Of a stretch of DNA of 64,000 bases, positions 24,924 to 32,940 are shown piece after piece; position 1 is the stretch's first letter, and the number at the start of each line of letters is the position of its first letter. A model generated the notes under the pieces. The model was not told the origin of the DNA. It worked only from the letters and a program-made list of their open reading frames with translations, and did no database searches. The position numbers were made by a program, and so were the translations under genes. The stretch is from an uncultured Chitinophagaceae bacterium (GTDB lineage Bacteria; Bacteroidota; Bacteroidia; Chitinophagales; Chitinophagaceae). The stretch spans positions 1-64,000 of the forward strand of contig CALCII010000010.1 of assembly GCA_937907395.1 (NCBI GenBank), given 5' to 3'.

Positions 24924-25618
24924 TTCAGCGGCTGGATTGGGATAGTGCCTTTTTTGGAAGGGAAACAGGCAGGCTTGATATTGGCAGAGGCCCGTTTTCA
25001 GAAGCGGTGATACCAGCTACTTATTCTTTTGTGTATGTGTTTTCAGATCACTTATTGTCAGACGAAGAATTAAATGTTGAGCGTGGAACGATTCACCTGG
25101 CCGATGAAAAGCGGGTGTATTACAAAGAACTTTCATCTGTATCTCCCATAGCTGCTTCGGTTCTTTCTTTTGAGGTTACAAGAACCATTCCCGATCGTTT
25201 ACTTGAATTGGCTATACAAAGTGGCCATTATTCCCGCTTCTCAACAGATCCTCATTTGTCGCCTGAATATTTTGAACAGTTGTATACCACCTGGTTGAAA
25301 CGTTCGGTGAGCCGTGAAATTGCCGATGAAGTATTTGTGTACGAAACAGAAGGCCAGATCAGGGGATTTGTAACATTAGGAATGAAAGCCGGCCGTCCCG
25401 ACATTGGATTGATTGCTGTACACAGTGATGATCGTTCTTCCGGCATTGGTGCCACACTGATGCAGGCTGCAGAGAACTGGGCGTCAATAACAATGAAGAG
25501 CAATCATATCCAGGTAGTGACACAAGGGGCGAACGAAGGAGCCTGCCGTTTTTATGAACGTAATGGCTACACCGTTGATACAGTCAGTTATGTCTATCAC
25601 TGGTGGAATAAAAATTGA
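24920..25618 (+). CDS. GNAT acetyltransferase, possibly WecD-like
   Basis: 232-residue protein with a C-terminal GNAT domain: DEVFVYETEGQIRGFVTLGM, IGLIAVHSDDRSSGIGATLMQAAENWA (acetyl-CoA pyrophosphate loop as RSSGIG) and VVTQGANEGACRFYERNGYTVDTVSYVYHWW. The N-terminal half (RLDWDSAFFGRETGRLDI) matches the substrate domain of dTDP-fucosamine acetyltransferases of the WecD type. It overlaps the upstream GT by ATGA and is followed 2 bp later by a WecE-like transaminase, so the pair probably makes dTDP-4-acetamido-4,6-dideoxygalactose. Assignment of substrate is an inference from this pairing. Confidence 0.82.
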   Translation: MIQRLDWDSAFFGRETGRLDIGRGPFSEAVIPATYSFVYVFSDHLLSDEELNVERGTIHLADEKRVYYKELSSVSPIAASVLSFEVTRTIPDRLLELAIQSGHYSRFSTDPHLSPEYFEQLYTTWLKRSVSREIADEVFVYETEGQIRGFVTLGMKAGRPDIGLIAVHSDDRSSGIGATLMQAAENWASITMKSNHIQVVTQGANEGACRFYERNGYTVDTVSYVYHWWNKN

Positions 25619-25620
25619 TT

Positions 25621-26766
25621 ATGATTCCGTTTAATAAACCATATATCACGGGAAAAGAAACCCAGTATATACTGGATGCCGTGCAATCGGGTAAAATTTC
25701 CGGCGACGGGATGTTTACCAAAAAAGCACATCGCTTTTTTGAAGAACGCTTTGGTTTTCAGAAATGTTTGCTCACCACTTCCTGTACCGATGCATTGGAG
25801 ATGGCTGCAATCCTCATCAACCTGCAACCAGGCGATGAAGTGATTATGCCATCGTACACTTTTGTATCAACATCCAATGCATTTGTACTGAGAGGAGCTA
25901 CGATTGTGTTTTGCGACAGTCGTACCGATCATCCCGGTATGGATGAATCGAAAATTGAATCATTGATTACGTCCCGTACCAAGGCCATCGTTCCGGTACA
26001 CTATGCCGGCGTGGCTTGTGATATGGAAGTGATTATGAAGCTGGCAGCGAAATACAATCTCTTTGTAGTGGAAGATGCAGCACAGGCGATTGATAGTTAC
26101 TATACCTTCTCCGATGGAACAAAGAAACCATTAGGAGGGATCGGCCACCTTGGCACTTTCAGTTTTCATGAAACAAAGAACCTGCAATGTGGCGAAGGAG
26201 GAATGCTCATCATTAATGATGCACAATACAATCTGCGTGCAGAAATCATCCGGGAGAAAGGAACCAACCGTTCTGCTTTCTTCCGTGGCGAAGCCGATAA
26301 ATATGGCTGGGTGGATATCGGCAGTTCTTTTCTTCCTTCTGAACTGAATGCAGCTTTTTTGTATGCACAACTCGAAGCAATGGAAGATATCCAGGCACAA
26401 CGCAAACAAATCTGGGATACGTATTACGGAGCGTTACTGCCTTTGCAGCAGGAAGGAAAATTGCAGTTGCCGGTATTGCCGGACTATGCCACCAATAATG
26501 TGCACATGTTTTATGTGCTCACATCTTCGTTGCAGGAACGCAGCGGACTCATTGAGCATCTGAAGAAAGATGGGTTTCATTCTGTATTTCATTATCTAAG
26601 TCTGCATCAAAGCCCGTATTATCAATCACGGCATGATGGAAGAAACCTGCCGGAAACTGATCGTTATACCGATACACTGGTACGGCTTCCGTTCTTTTAT
26701 GAATTGAAAACAGAAACTGTCTTGGCAATTGCAGATTCTATCAAAAAATATTATTCTAATCATTAA
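25621..26766 (+). CDS. wecE: dTDP-4-amino-4,6-dideoxygalactose transaminase
   Basis: 381-residue PLP enzyme of the DegT/DnrJ/EryC1/StrS family. It begins MIPFNKPYITGKETQYI, the WecE/RffA-type N-terminus, and carries CTDALEMAAILINLQPGDEVIMPSYTFVSTSNAFVLRGA, VVEDAAQAI and SFHETKNLQCGEGG with the PLP lysine near residue 186. It aminates dTDP-4-keto-6-deoxyglucose at C4 to give the fucosamine-type sugar that the preceding GNAT would acetylate. ATG 25621 is preferred; an in-frame TTG lies 6 bp earlier. No rmlA or rmlB for the dTDP-keto-sugar precursor is in the window. Confidence 0.92.
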   Translation: MIPFNKPYITGKETQYILDAVQSGKISGDGMFTKKAHRFFEERFGFQKCLLTTSCTDALEMAAILINLQPGDEVIMPSYTFVSTSNAFVLRGATIVFCDSRTDHPGMDESKIESLITSRTKAIVPVHYAGVACDMEVIMKLAAKYNLFVVEDAAQAIDSYYTFSDGTKKPLGGIGHLGTFSFHETKNLQCGEGGMLIINDAQYNLRAEIIREKGTNRSAFFRGEADKYGWVDIGSSFLPSELNAAFLYAQLEAMEDIQAQRKQIWDTYYGALLPLQQEGKLQLPVLPDYATNNVHMFYVLTSSLQERSGLIEHLKKDGFHSVFHYLSLHQSPYYQSRHDGRNLPETDRYTDTLVRLPFFYELKTETVLAIADSIKKYYSNH

Positions 26767-26784
26767 TCCATTTTCTCAATCAGT

Positions 26785-27633
26785 ATGAGTCAGGCTAAAT
26801 GGACGGAAGTAATTAAACCCACCCGTTCTCTTTTTGATATTCACGTTAAGGAGTTGTGGGAGTACCGTGACCTGCTGGTGATGTTTGTGAAGCGGGATTA
26901 CTCGGCTTCTTACAAACAAACCATCTTAGGGCCCTTATGGCATCTCATTCAACCCATATTTCCCACCATCATTTTTACCTTTGCATTTGGTAAAATTGCA
27001 AGGATCAGTACCGATCAGATTCCGGCTCCGTTGTTTTATTTGTCCGGACTCTTATTCTGGAACTATTTCCTGGATTGTTATACACGTACATCCAATGTAT
27101 TTGTGAGCAATGCAAACATATTCGGGAAAGTGTATTTCCCTAGATTGATACTTCCGGTATCGTTCACCATTTCATCGCTCATGCGTTTTGTATCACAGTT
27201 GGTTTTGTTTGTGATTGCATGGGTGTATTACCTCGTAACTCAGCCCGAACATTTGCAAATGCATGCAGAAGCATTCTTGTTTCCGGTGCTGGTATTGCTG
27301 ATGGCGGGATTTGCATTGGGGGCCGGTTTGATTGTGTCATCACTTTCTTCCCGCTACCGTGACCTTTCTATTCTCATTACTTTTTTTGTGAGCTTACTGC
27401 AATATGCCACCTGTGTGATTTACCCGGTGAGTGCTGTGCCTGAAAAATACCGTCATCTTGTTTTATTAAATCCGTTAACTCCGGTGATTGAAAGTTTCCG
27501 TTACGCATTTTTAGGCAGCGGACATTTTTCGTATGGTTCCCTCTTATACAGTTTTGTGTTCATGGTGATCCTGATTGTGGTGGGCATCCTGTCGTTTAAC
27601 AAAGTGGAACGTACATTCATGGATACCGTTTAA
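26785..27633 (+). CDS. wzm: Polysaccharide ABC exporter permease (Wzm type)
   Basis: 282-residue inner-membrane permease of the ABC-2 family. The N-terminal LWEYRDLLVMFVKRDYSASYKQTILGPLWHLIQPI is characteristic of Wzm/KpsM/TagG permeases. Six transmembrane segments follow (for example TIIFTFAFGKIA, PAPLFYLSGLLFWNYF, FLFPVLVLLMAGFALGAGLIV, SILITFFVSLLQYATCVIYPV). The C-terminus reads LLNPLTPVIESFRYAFLG. Together with the ATPase 30 bp downstream it moves lipid-linked polysaccharide or teichoic-like polymer across the inner membrane. Confidence 0.93.
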   Translation: MSQAKWTEVIKPTRSLFDIHVKELWEYRDLLVMFVKRDYSASYKQTILGPLWHLIQPIFPTIIFTFAFGKIARISTDQIPAPLFYLSGLLFWNYFLDCYTRTSNVFVSNANIFGKVYFPRLILPVSFTISSLMRFVSQLVLFVIAWVYYLVTQPEHLQMHAEAFLFPVLVLLMAGFALGAGLIVSSLSSRYRDLSILITFFVSLLQYATCVIYPVSAVPEKYRHLVLLNPLTPVIESFRYAFLGSGHFSYGSLLYSFVFMVILIVVGILSFNKVERTFMDTV

Positions 27634-27663
27634 AATCATTGATTCTTCTGTTATAAATATATT

Positions 27664-28938
27664 ATGAGCGAATTAGCAATTAAAGTTGAAGATGTTTCCA
27701 AGCTGTACCGGTTGGGTAAAATCGGTACCGGCTCCATCAAGAGCGATCTGCAACGTTTCTGGCATACGGTAAGAGGCAAAGAAGATCCGTTTGCCAAAGT
27801 AGGATCGGTAAACGATCGTACCAAAAAAGCAGAAACCGATTGGGTATGGGCAGTAAAAGATGTGAGCTTTGAAGTGAACTCGGGAGATGTACTGGGTATC
27901 ATTGGCCGTAACGGTGCAGGCAAAAGTACCTTGCTCAAAATCTTAAGTAAGATTACCGCACCTACCACCGGACAAATCAGTATCAATGGGCGTATAGCCA
28001 GTTTGCTGGAAGTAGGTACCGGCTTTCATCCCGAACTGAGCGGCCGTGAAAATATTTTTCTCAACGGTGCTATCCTTGGTATGCGTAAATGGGAAATTGA
28101 AAAAAAGTTTGACGAGATCGTTGACTTTGCCGGTGTGGAAGCCTACATTGACACACCGGTGAAACGATACAGTAGTGGTATGTATGTACGACTGGCATTT
28201 GCAGTGGCCGCTTTCCTGGAGCCGGAAATTCTGATTGTAGATGAAGTGCTGGCTGTGGGTGATGCTGAGTTTCAGAAAAAATGCCTGGGCCGTATGAAAA
28301 GTGTGAGTGAGAATTACGGACGAACGGTTTTGTTTGTGAGTCATAACCTGGCTTCTGTAAAAGCGCTCTGCAATAAAGGGGTGGTAATGCACAATGGTGG
28401 ATTGATTTATACCGGCACAGCTGCCGATGCGGTAAAATTGTACCAGAGCTCCGGAGAAAACAACGACACATTTGTACATCATGGCTCCATTGAAACAGCA
28501 CCGGGCAATGATAATATCCGTATTCATTCGTTTAAAGTATTACCGCTGGAAGGAGATCATCTTACGCTTTCATCGGGTTTGGAATATAAACTGGGCTTCT
28601 ACTGCAATATTCCGGATATTAACCTTGATGTTACATTTGAACTGAGTACGCTGGATGATGTGATTGTATTTCATAATGGTGTTTTGGTTACACAGAACAA
28701 AGATTCTGAAAAAGGATATTACACTATTTCAGGAAAAATTGATCCTTATATCCTTAACTCAGGCATTTATAAGTTTAAACTCACGTTTGGTAAAGACCAG
28801 CGTTATGCATTGTTTACTACTGATCATTTTATTCAGTTTGAAATCATGAATGAAATGAAAGGCAGTAATGCCAAACAATTGCCGGGAATTACATTCCTGC
28901 CCTGTACCTATAGTATCTCGAAAGGACTTCATGAGTAG
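27664..28938 (+). CDS. wzt: Polysaccharide ABC exporter ATPase (Wzt type)
   Basis: 424-residue ATPase. The nucleotide-binding domain has Walker A GRNGAGKST (about 81-89), Q-loop region LLEVGTGFHPELSGRENIFLNGAILGM (a Wzt/TagH hallmark), signature YSSGMYVRLAFAVAA (about 169) and Walker B ILIVDEVLAVGD (about 190). Residues from about 260 to the end (NDNIRIHSFKVLPLEGDHLTLSSGLEYKLGFY) form a Wzt-type C-terminal beta-sandwich, which in O9a-like systems recognises the finished polysaccharide end. That suggests export of a completed, capped polymer. Its last 8 bases overlap the next start (ATGAGTAG). Confidence 0.93.
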   Translation: MSELAIKVEDVSKLYRLGKIGTGSIKSDLQRFWHTVRGKEDPFAKVGSVNDRTKKAETDWVWAVKDVSFEVNSGDVLGIIGRNGAGKSTLLKILSKITAPTTGQISINGRIASLLEVGTGFHPELSGRENIFLNGAILGMRKWEIEKKFDEIVDFAGVEAYIDTPVKRYSSGMYVRLAFAVAAFLEPEILIVDEVLAVGDAEFQKKCLGRMKSVSENYGRTVLFVSHNLASVKALCNKGVVMHNGGLIYTGTAADAVKLYQSSGENNDTFVHHGSIETAPGNDNIRIHSFKVLPLEGDHLTLSSGLEYKLGFYCNIPDINLDVTFELSTLDDVIVFHNGVLVTQNKDSEKGYYTISGKIDPYILNSGIYKFKLTFGKDQRYALFTTDHFIQFEIMNEMKGSNAKQLPGITFLPCTYSISKGLHE

Positions 28939-29329
28939 GCTGATAGAATTACCAAAAATTACTGACCCACGTGGAAATCTTTCATTCTTTGAGAGTGAAC
29001 GGCATATCCCATTTTCCATAGTGCGCACTTATTGGATTTATGATGTGCCGGGTGGTGAAGAACGGGGTGGACATGCATTCCGTGAACAGAATGAATTTAT
29101 TGTTTGTTTAAGCGGAAGTGTGAAAGTGACTCTTCATGAAGGTGAAAATATACAGGAGTACACTCTTACCCGTTCATATTACGGATTGCACGTACCTAAA
29201 ATGACCTGGCGTTCACTTACAGATTTCTCTACCAATGCGATTGTATTAATCGTATGCGACAGGGAGTTTGACGCCAACGATTATATACGTGATTTTGAAA
29301 ATTATATCACTCTGGCAAATGAACAGTAA
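28931..29329 (+). CDS. FdtA/QdtA-like cupin, altered histidine motif
   Basis: 132-residue single-domain cupin of the WxcM-like/FdtA family, which isomerises dTDP-4-keto-6-deoxyglucose to the 3-keto sugar. It shows LIELPKITDPRGNLSFFE, YWIYDVPGGEERGGHAF, CLSGSVKVTLHEG and YYGLHVPKMTWRSLTDFS. The usual GxHAH motif is here GGHAF: His48 is kept and the second histidine is Phe50. The activity may therefore be altered or lost. ATG 28931 was chosen because it overlaps the wzt stop; 63 bp of open frame upstream lie inside wzt. It overlaps its paralogue at 29319. Confidence 0.85.
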   Translation: MSRLIELPKITDPRGNLSFFESERHIPFSIVRTYWIYDVPGGEERGGHAFREQNEFIVCLSGSVKVTLHEGENIQEYTLTRSYYGLHVPKMTWRSLTDFSTNAIVLIVCDREFDANDYIRDFENYITLANEQ

Positions 29330-29741
29330 TCAAACCCGGGTTGAACATTGCTCATTAATTGAGCTGCCACGCATTCAGAGTGATACGGGCAGTTTAACAC
29401 CAATCACTAATTCGGCTGATATTGATTTTGATACGAAACGTATCTACTACCTGTATGATGTGCCCGGCGGTGAGGCAAGAGGTGGCCATGCGCATAAAGC
29501 GTTGCACCAGTTGCTGGTGGCTGCCAGCGGTAGTTTTACGGTTACATTGTTTGATGGAGAAAAAGAAGTGGAATATCATTTAAACCGTTCTTATAAGGGG
29601 TTACGAATTGTACCTGGCATCTGGCGTGAGATTCATAATTTTTCATCAGGAGCCATTTGCCTGGTTTTGGCATCTGAATATTATGATGAAAATGATTATA
29701 TAAGAGATATTGAGTTATTTAAAAATTATAAAGGTCAATGA
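29319..29741 (+). CDS. fdtA: FdtA/QdtA-like sugar 3,4-ketoisomerase
   Basis: 140-residue cupin paralogous to the preceding gene and with the canonical motif: YLYDVPGGEARGGHAHKALHQLL (His57 and His59), ASGSFTVTLFDG, NRSYKGLRIVPGIWREIHNFSSGAICLVLAS and YDENDYIRD. It should convert dTDP-4-keto-6-deoxyglucose to a 3-keto-6-deoxyhexose, which the DegT transaminase at 32941 can aminate. ATG 29319 overlaps the stop of the first copy by 11 bp; the end overlaps the ATP-grasp gene (ATGA). Choice between FdtA (galacto) and QdtA (gluco) cannot be made by eye. Confidence 0.87.
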   Translation: MNSNQTRVEHCSLIELPRIQSDTGSLTPITNSADIDFDTKRIYYLYDVPGGEARGGHAHKALHQLLVAASGSFTVTLFDGEKEVEYHLNRSYKGLRIVPGIWREIHNFSSGAICLVLASEYYDENDYIRDIELFKNYKGQ

Positions 29742-30802
29742 ATAAAATTTTAATCGCCGGTGCTGGTGGTGCTCCTTCTGAAGGGGTGATCAATTCTCTG
29801 GTTCGGCTGAACGAAGAAGAAGTCATCGGAATGGGAAGTGAACCAACAGACCTGGTTCTTTCAGCAGCAGCACGTAAATACTATGTACCCTATGCCAATA
29901 CAAATGAGTACAAAGATGAGTTGCTGAAAATAATTCGTAAAGAAAAACCTTCTCTGATTCACTTTCAGAATGACCTGGAAATATTTTATGCATCACAATT
30001 GCGTGATGTAATTCAGAATGAAGGTGTAAAGATGTTTATGCCGGATCATGATGTGATCGATACCTGCGTTCATAAATATAAAACTTACTTAAAACTGCAT
30101 GAAGCCGGGGTGAAAGTTCCTGTAAACCAGATGCTTCATTCAGAAGAAGATCTCAAAAAAGCATTTGCCGATCTGGGCGATAGTGAAGGACGCATCTGGC
30201 TACGTGCTTCGTCTATTGGTGGCGGTGGTAAAGGCGCCTTGCCTACCAACGATTTTACATTTGCCAAAGCATGGATTGACCGGTATAATGGCTGGGGTGA
30301 TTTTGTGGCTGCAGAAATGCTAACACCCGATACAGTTACATGGCTCTCCATCTGGTATGAAGGAGAATTGGTAGTGGCTCAAACAAGGATACGCAAAGGA
30401 TGGACACATGGAAACAGAACGGTTTCAGGTGTTACAGGTGTGACAAAAGTAGGGCAAACCTATGCAGATCCCATTGTAGATGAAATCGCTATCAATACGG
30501 TGAAAGCGGTATCTGATAAACCGCATGGAATCTTTGGGGTGGATATGACATATGATAAGAGCGGTTTCCCAAATCCAACAGAAATTAATATCTCACGTTT
30601 CTTTACTACGGTATTATTCTTTACAGAGGCTGGACTGAACCTGCCGCAAATATTTAAAGATCTGGCTTTGTATCAAAAGTTTCCGGAACTGAATAAAAAG
30701 ATTAATCCTTTGCCCGAAGGATTGTTGTGGTTGCGTGGTATGGATACCAAACCCCGGTTAATGACGGGAAACCAGATTGAACAGGAGGTAATTACTTTAT
30801 AG
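29738..30802 (+). CDS. ATP-grasp enzyme
   Basis: 354-residue cytoplasmic ATP-grasp protein resembling the carbamoyl-phosphate-synthase large-subunit-like group found in polysaccharide loci. The N-terminal pre-ATP-grasp domain starts KILIAGAGGAPSEGVINSLVRL. The ATP-binding part includes HKYKTYLKLHEAGVKVPVN, WLRASSIGGGGKGAL (nucleotide loop) and PNPTEINISRFFTTV, with the metal-binding Glu and Asn. Such enzymes ligate a carboxylate to an amine or thiol through an acyl phosphate, so it may add an amino acid or carbamoyl-type group to a sugar. The substrate is unknown. It overlaps the upstream gene by ATGA. Confidence 0.82.
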   Translation: MNKILIAGAGGAPSEGVINSLVRLNEEEVIGMGSEPTDLVLSAAARKYYVPYANTNEYKDELLKIIRKEKPSLIHFQNDLEIFYASQLRDVIQNEGVKMFMPDHDVIDTCVHKYKTYLKLHEAGVKVPVNQMLHSEEDLKKAFADLGDSEGRIWLRASSIGGGGKGALPTNDFTFAKAWIDRYNGWGDFVAAEMLTPDTVTWLSIWYEGELVVAQTRIRKGWTHGNRTVSGVTGVTKVGQTYADPIVDEIAINTVKAVSDKPHGIFGVDMTYDKSGFPNPTEINISRFFTTVLFFTEAGLNLPQIFKDLALYQKFPELNKKINPLPEGLLWLRGMDTKPRLMTGNQIEQEVITL

Positions 30803-30803
30803 A

Positions 30804-31691
30804 ATGATACTGGTTACAGGCGTAAATGGTTTTATTGGCAAACACCTGCTTACATCTCTTATTGAACAAAAGGGAAGAAGCCAGGTTCTTGCATTCACAT
30901 CAAAACCTGTGGATGAATGTGCGTATCTGTTGCATCATCATTATGAGTTTGCTCCGGATTTTTTACAAGTAAATGGGTATACTGACATTAGAACAGTAAT
31001 TCATCTTGGGGGCTTTATTCCAAAAAATTCGAATGAAGTAAACGATGTTAAAAAATGTACATCTAACATTGATGCAACAAAGAAGCTTTTGAATGCGCTT
31101 CCACCATCAGTTGAACGATTTTTATTTATCAGTACAGTTGATGTTTATTCACCGGGAGCAGATGAAGTTATAACTGAACAAACTCTTGTGAATCCTGCCT
31201 CTCTTTATGGCCATTCCAAGTATTATTGCGAAAAGATGATAGAAGCTTGGGGGAATGCAAATAATGCCAAGATCCAGGTTTTAAGATTAGGGCATGTGTA
31301 TGGACCCGGTGAAAATGAGTACAAGAAGATTATTCCGGTTACGATAGCTAAACTGAAAGAAGGGGAGCAACCGCAAATTTGGGGTAATGGAAGTGAAAAA
31401 AGATCTTTTATATATGTAGACGACGTGATCAGGGTAATCATTAAAGCAATTGATTCTGTTGAGATAACAACGCCTGTGAATGTTGTTGGTGGTAATTCAA
31501 TTTCAGTTAGTGATTTAACTAAATTATTGATTAAGATTAGTGGATTAAATATTGAACCAGAGTTTATTCGTGTTGACAAAAATCAGAGAAGCCTGATGTT
31601 TGATAATCGTAAGATGAAAGAGGTTTATTGTGATGAAATATTTACCATGGAAAAAGGTCTTCAGTTAGAGTGGGAATATGCAACTGTCTGA
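30804..31691 (+). CDS. NAD-dependent epimerase/dehydratase
   Basis: 295-residue extended SDR protein. It has GVNGFIGKHLL at the N-terminus, FLFISTVDVYSPG and catalytic YGHSKYYCEKM (YxxxK), plus VLRLGHVYGPGENEY and SFIYVDDVIRVIIKAI. It is shorter than UDP-galactose-type epimerases and the exact substrate is unclear; modification of a nucleotide-activated deoxysugar is likely. Its base composition, with that of the next two genes, is visibly more AT-rich than the flanking genes. It overlaps the HAD gene by 14 bp. Confidence 0.84.
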   Translation: MILVTGVNGFIGKHLLTSLIEQKGRSQVLAFTSKPVDECAYLLHHHYEFAPDFLQVNGYTDIRTVIHLGGFIPKNSNEVNDVKKCTSNIDATKKLLNALPPSVERFLFISTVDVYSPGADEVITEQTLVNPASLYGHSKYYCEKMIEAWGNANNAKIQVLRLGHVYGPGENEYKKIIPVTIAKLKEGEQPQIWGNGSEKRSFIYVDDVIRVIIKAIDSVEITTPVNVVGGNSISVSDLTKLLIKISGLNIEPEFIRVDKNQRSLMFDNRKMKEVYCDEIFTMEKGLQLEWEYATV

Positions 31692-32322
31692 AAAAAAAGT
31701 AAAGCTGTTTATAGATTTTGACGGAACACTAGTTGATTCCAGAGAGCGGCTGTATAATTTGTTTCAGTTTTTAGTCCCTTCCTCAAATTATACGTTTGAT
31801 GAGTACTGGGAACGTAAGAAAAAAGGGGTTAGTCATAAATTAATTTTAATACAGGAATTCAATTATTCAGAAGAGAAGTCTCAAGACTTTCATTCCTCGT
31901 GGATGAATTTGATTGAAAAACCTGAATGGATTCGTTTCGATAAGCCCTATTCTGATGTGACAAAAAAGCTAATTGAGTTAAAATCTGCAGGTAACTCTCT
32001 GATTCTGGTAACAGCCAGACAATTTCCGGATGTATTAAATGAACAATTGGTAAAATTTGATTGGACATATTTGTTTGATCAGGTTTTAGTTACAAAGCAA
32101 TCGAAAACAAAAGTTGAACTCATAAGGGCAGCTATTGATCCGGAAAAAAATGACTGGTTCATTGGAGATACTGGAAAAGATATTGAAACAGGAAAAGAAT
32201 TGGGTATCAAAACTGCTGCTGTTTTGACGGGTTTTTTAAGTCGTACTGTGTTACAGAAGTATAATCCGGATATTATAATTGAATCATTTAATGAATTTCC
32301 GGTTTTAGAAAATCATCTATGA
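31678..32322 (+). CDS. HAD-family hydrolase
   Basis: 214-residue haloacid-dehalogenase-superfamily phosphatase. Motif I is LFIDFDGTLVDSRERL, motif II is SLILVTARQFPDVL, the conserved lysine lies in VTKQSKTKVELI, and motif IV is FIGDTGKDIETGKELGIKTAAVLTG. The helical cap fits the PGP/Gph-like subgroup. In this setting it may dephosphorylate a sugar phosphate used in nucleotide-sugar synthesis. Its stop overlaps the acyltransferase start. The gene is AT-rich (sampled lines are about 32-37 percent GC). Confidence 0.87.
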   Translation: MQLSEKKVKLFIDFDGTLVDSRERLYNLFQFLVPSSNYTFDEYWERKKKGVSHKLILIQEFNYSEEKSQDFHSSWMNLIEKPEWIRFDKPYSDVTKKLIELKSAGNSLILVTARQFPDVLNEQLVKFDWTYLFDQVLVTKQSKTKVELIRAAIDPEKNDWFIGDTGKDIETGKELGIKTAAVLTGFLSRTVLQKYNPDIIIESFNEFPVLENHL

Positions 32323-32930
32323 TGAATAAAAGTATCAGGAAAGTTTCTTTCAAGGAAAAATGTAAGGCTCAGTTACTTCGCTGGAAGTATGGCAACAAAG
32401 TTCAGCTTTTAGGTGGATTGAAGGTGGTTGGAAAATTACCCGTTTTTAAACTTCCAGGGACTTCCCGGATTATACTTGGAGATAGAGTTGTTTTGAACTC
32501 AGACTTTGTTAGGAGTAATACGGCACTCACTTATAAATGCACATTTGTTTGTGGGCTTGAAGGTGTGATTGAGATCGGAGATAATTCTCAATTGAACGGA
32601 GTTGCTATTACAGCATATAAAAAAGTCGTTATTGGCCGAAACTGTCAATTAGCTTCATCTACAATTATTGCTGATACTGATTTTCACCCTGTTGATGCAA
32701 GTGTAAGAGAGCAAGAGGTTTTAGGATATAAAATTGACTATTCGAAAGTTGGAAAGAAAGAGGTTGTTATTGGAAACAATGTATGGATAGGATGGGGTTC
32801 TATAATACTTAAAGGTGTTACGATTGGAGATAACACAATTATAGCTGCAGGTTCTGTAGTAGTGAACGATATTCCTGCTAATTGCCTGGCTGCAGGCAAT
32901 CCTGCTGTAGTAAAGAAACAGTTTAATTAA
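32319..32930 (+). CDS. Left-handed beta-helix acyltransferase
   Basis: 203-residue hexapeptide-repeat transferase of the WbbJ/MaaA type. Repeats include GVIEIGDNSQLNGVAITAYKKVVIGRNCQLASSTIIADTDFHPVD and VVIGNNVWIGWGSIILKGVTIGDNTIIAAGSVVVNDIPANCLAAGNPAVV; the His in DFHPVD is the likely catalytic base. In context it could acetylate the 3-amino sugar made by the FdtA-like and FdtB-like enzymes, as FdtC does, or O-acetylate a sugar. Two consecutive ATGs (32319 and 32322) are possible starts; the first overlaps the HAD stop. Confidence 0.86.
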   Translation: MMNKSIRKVSFKEKCKAQLLRWKYGNKVQLLGGLKVVGKLPVFKLPGTSRIILGDRVVLNSDFVRSNTALTYKCTFVCGLEGVIEIGDNSQLNGVAITAYKKVVIGRNCQLASSTIIADTDFHPVDASVREQEVLGYKIDYSKVGKKEVVIGNNVWIGWGSIILKGVTIGDNTIIAAGSVVVNDIPANCLAAGNPAVVKKQFN

Positions 32931-32940
32931 TAAGCATCAG

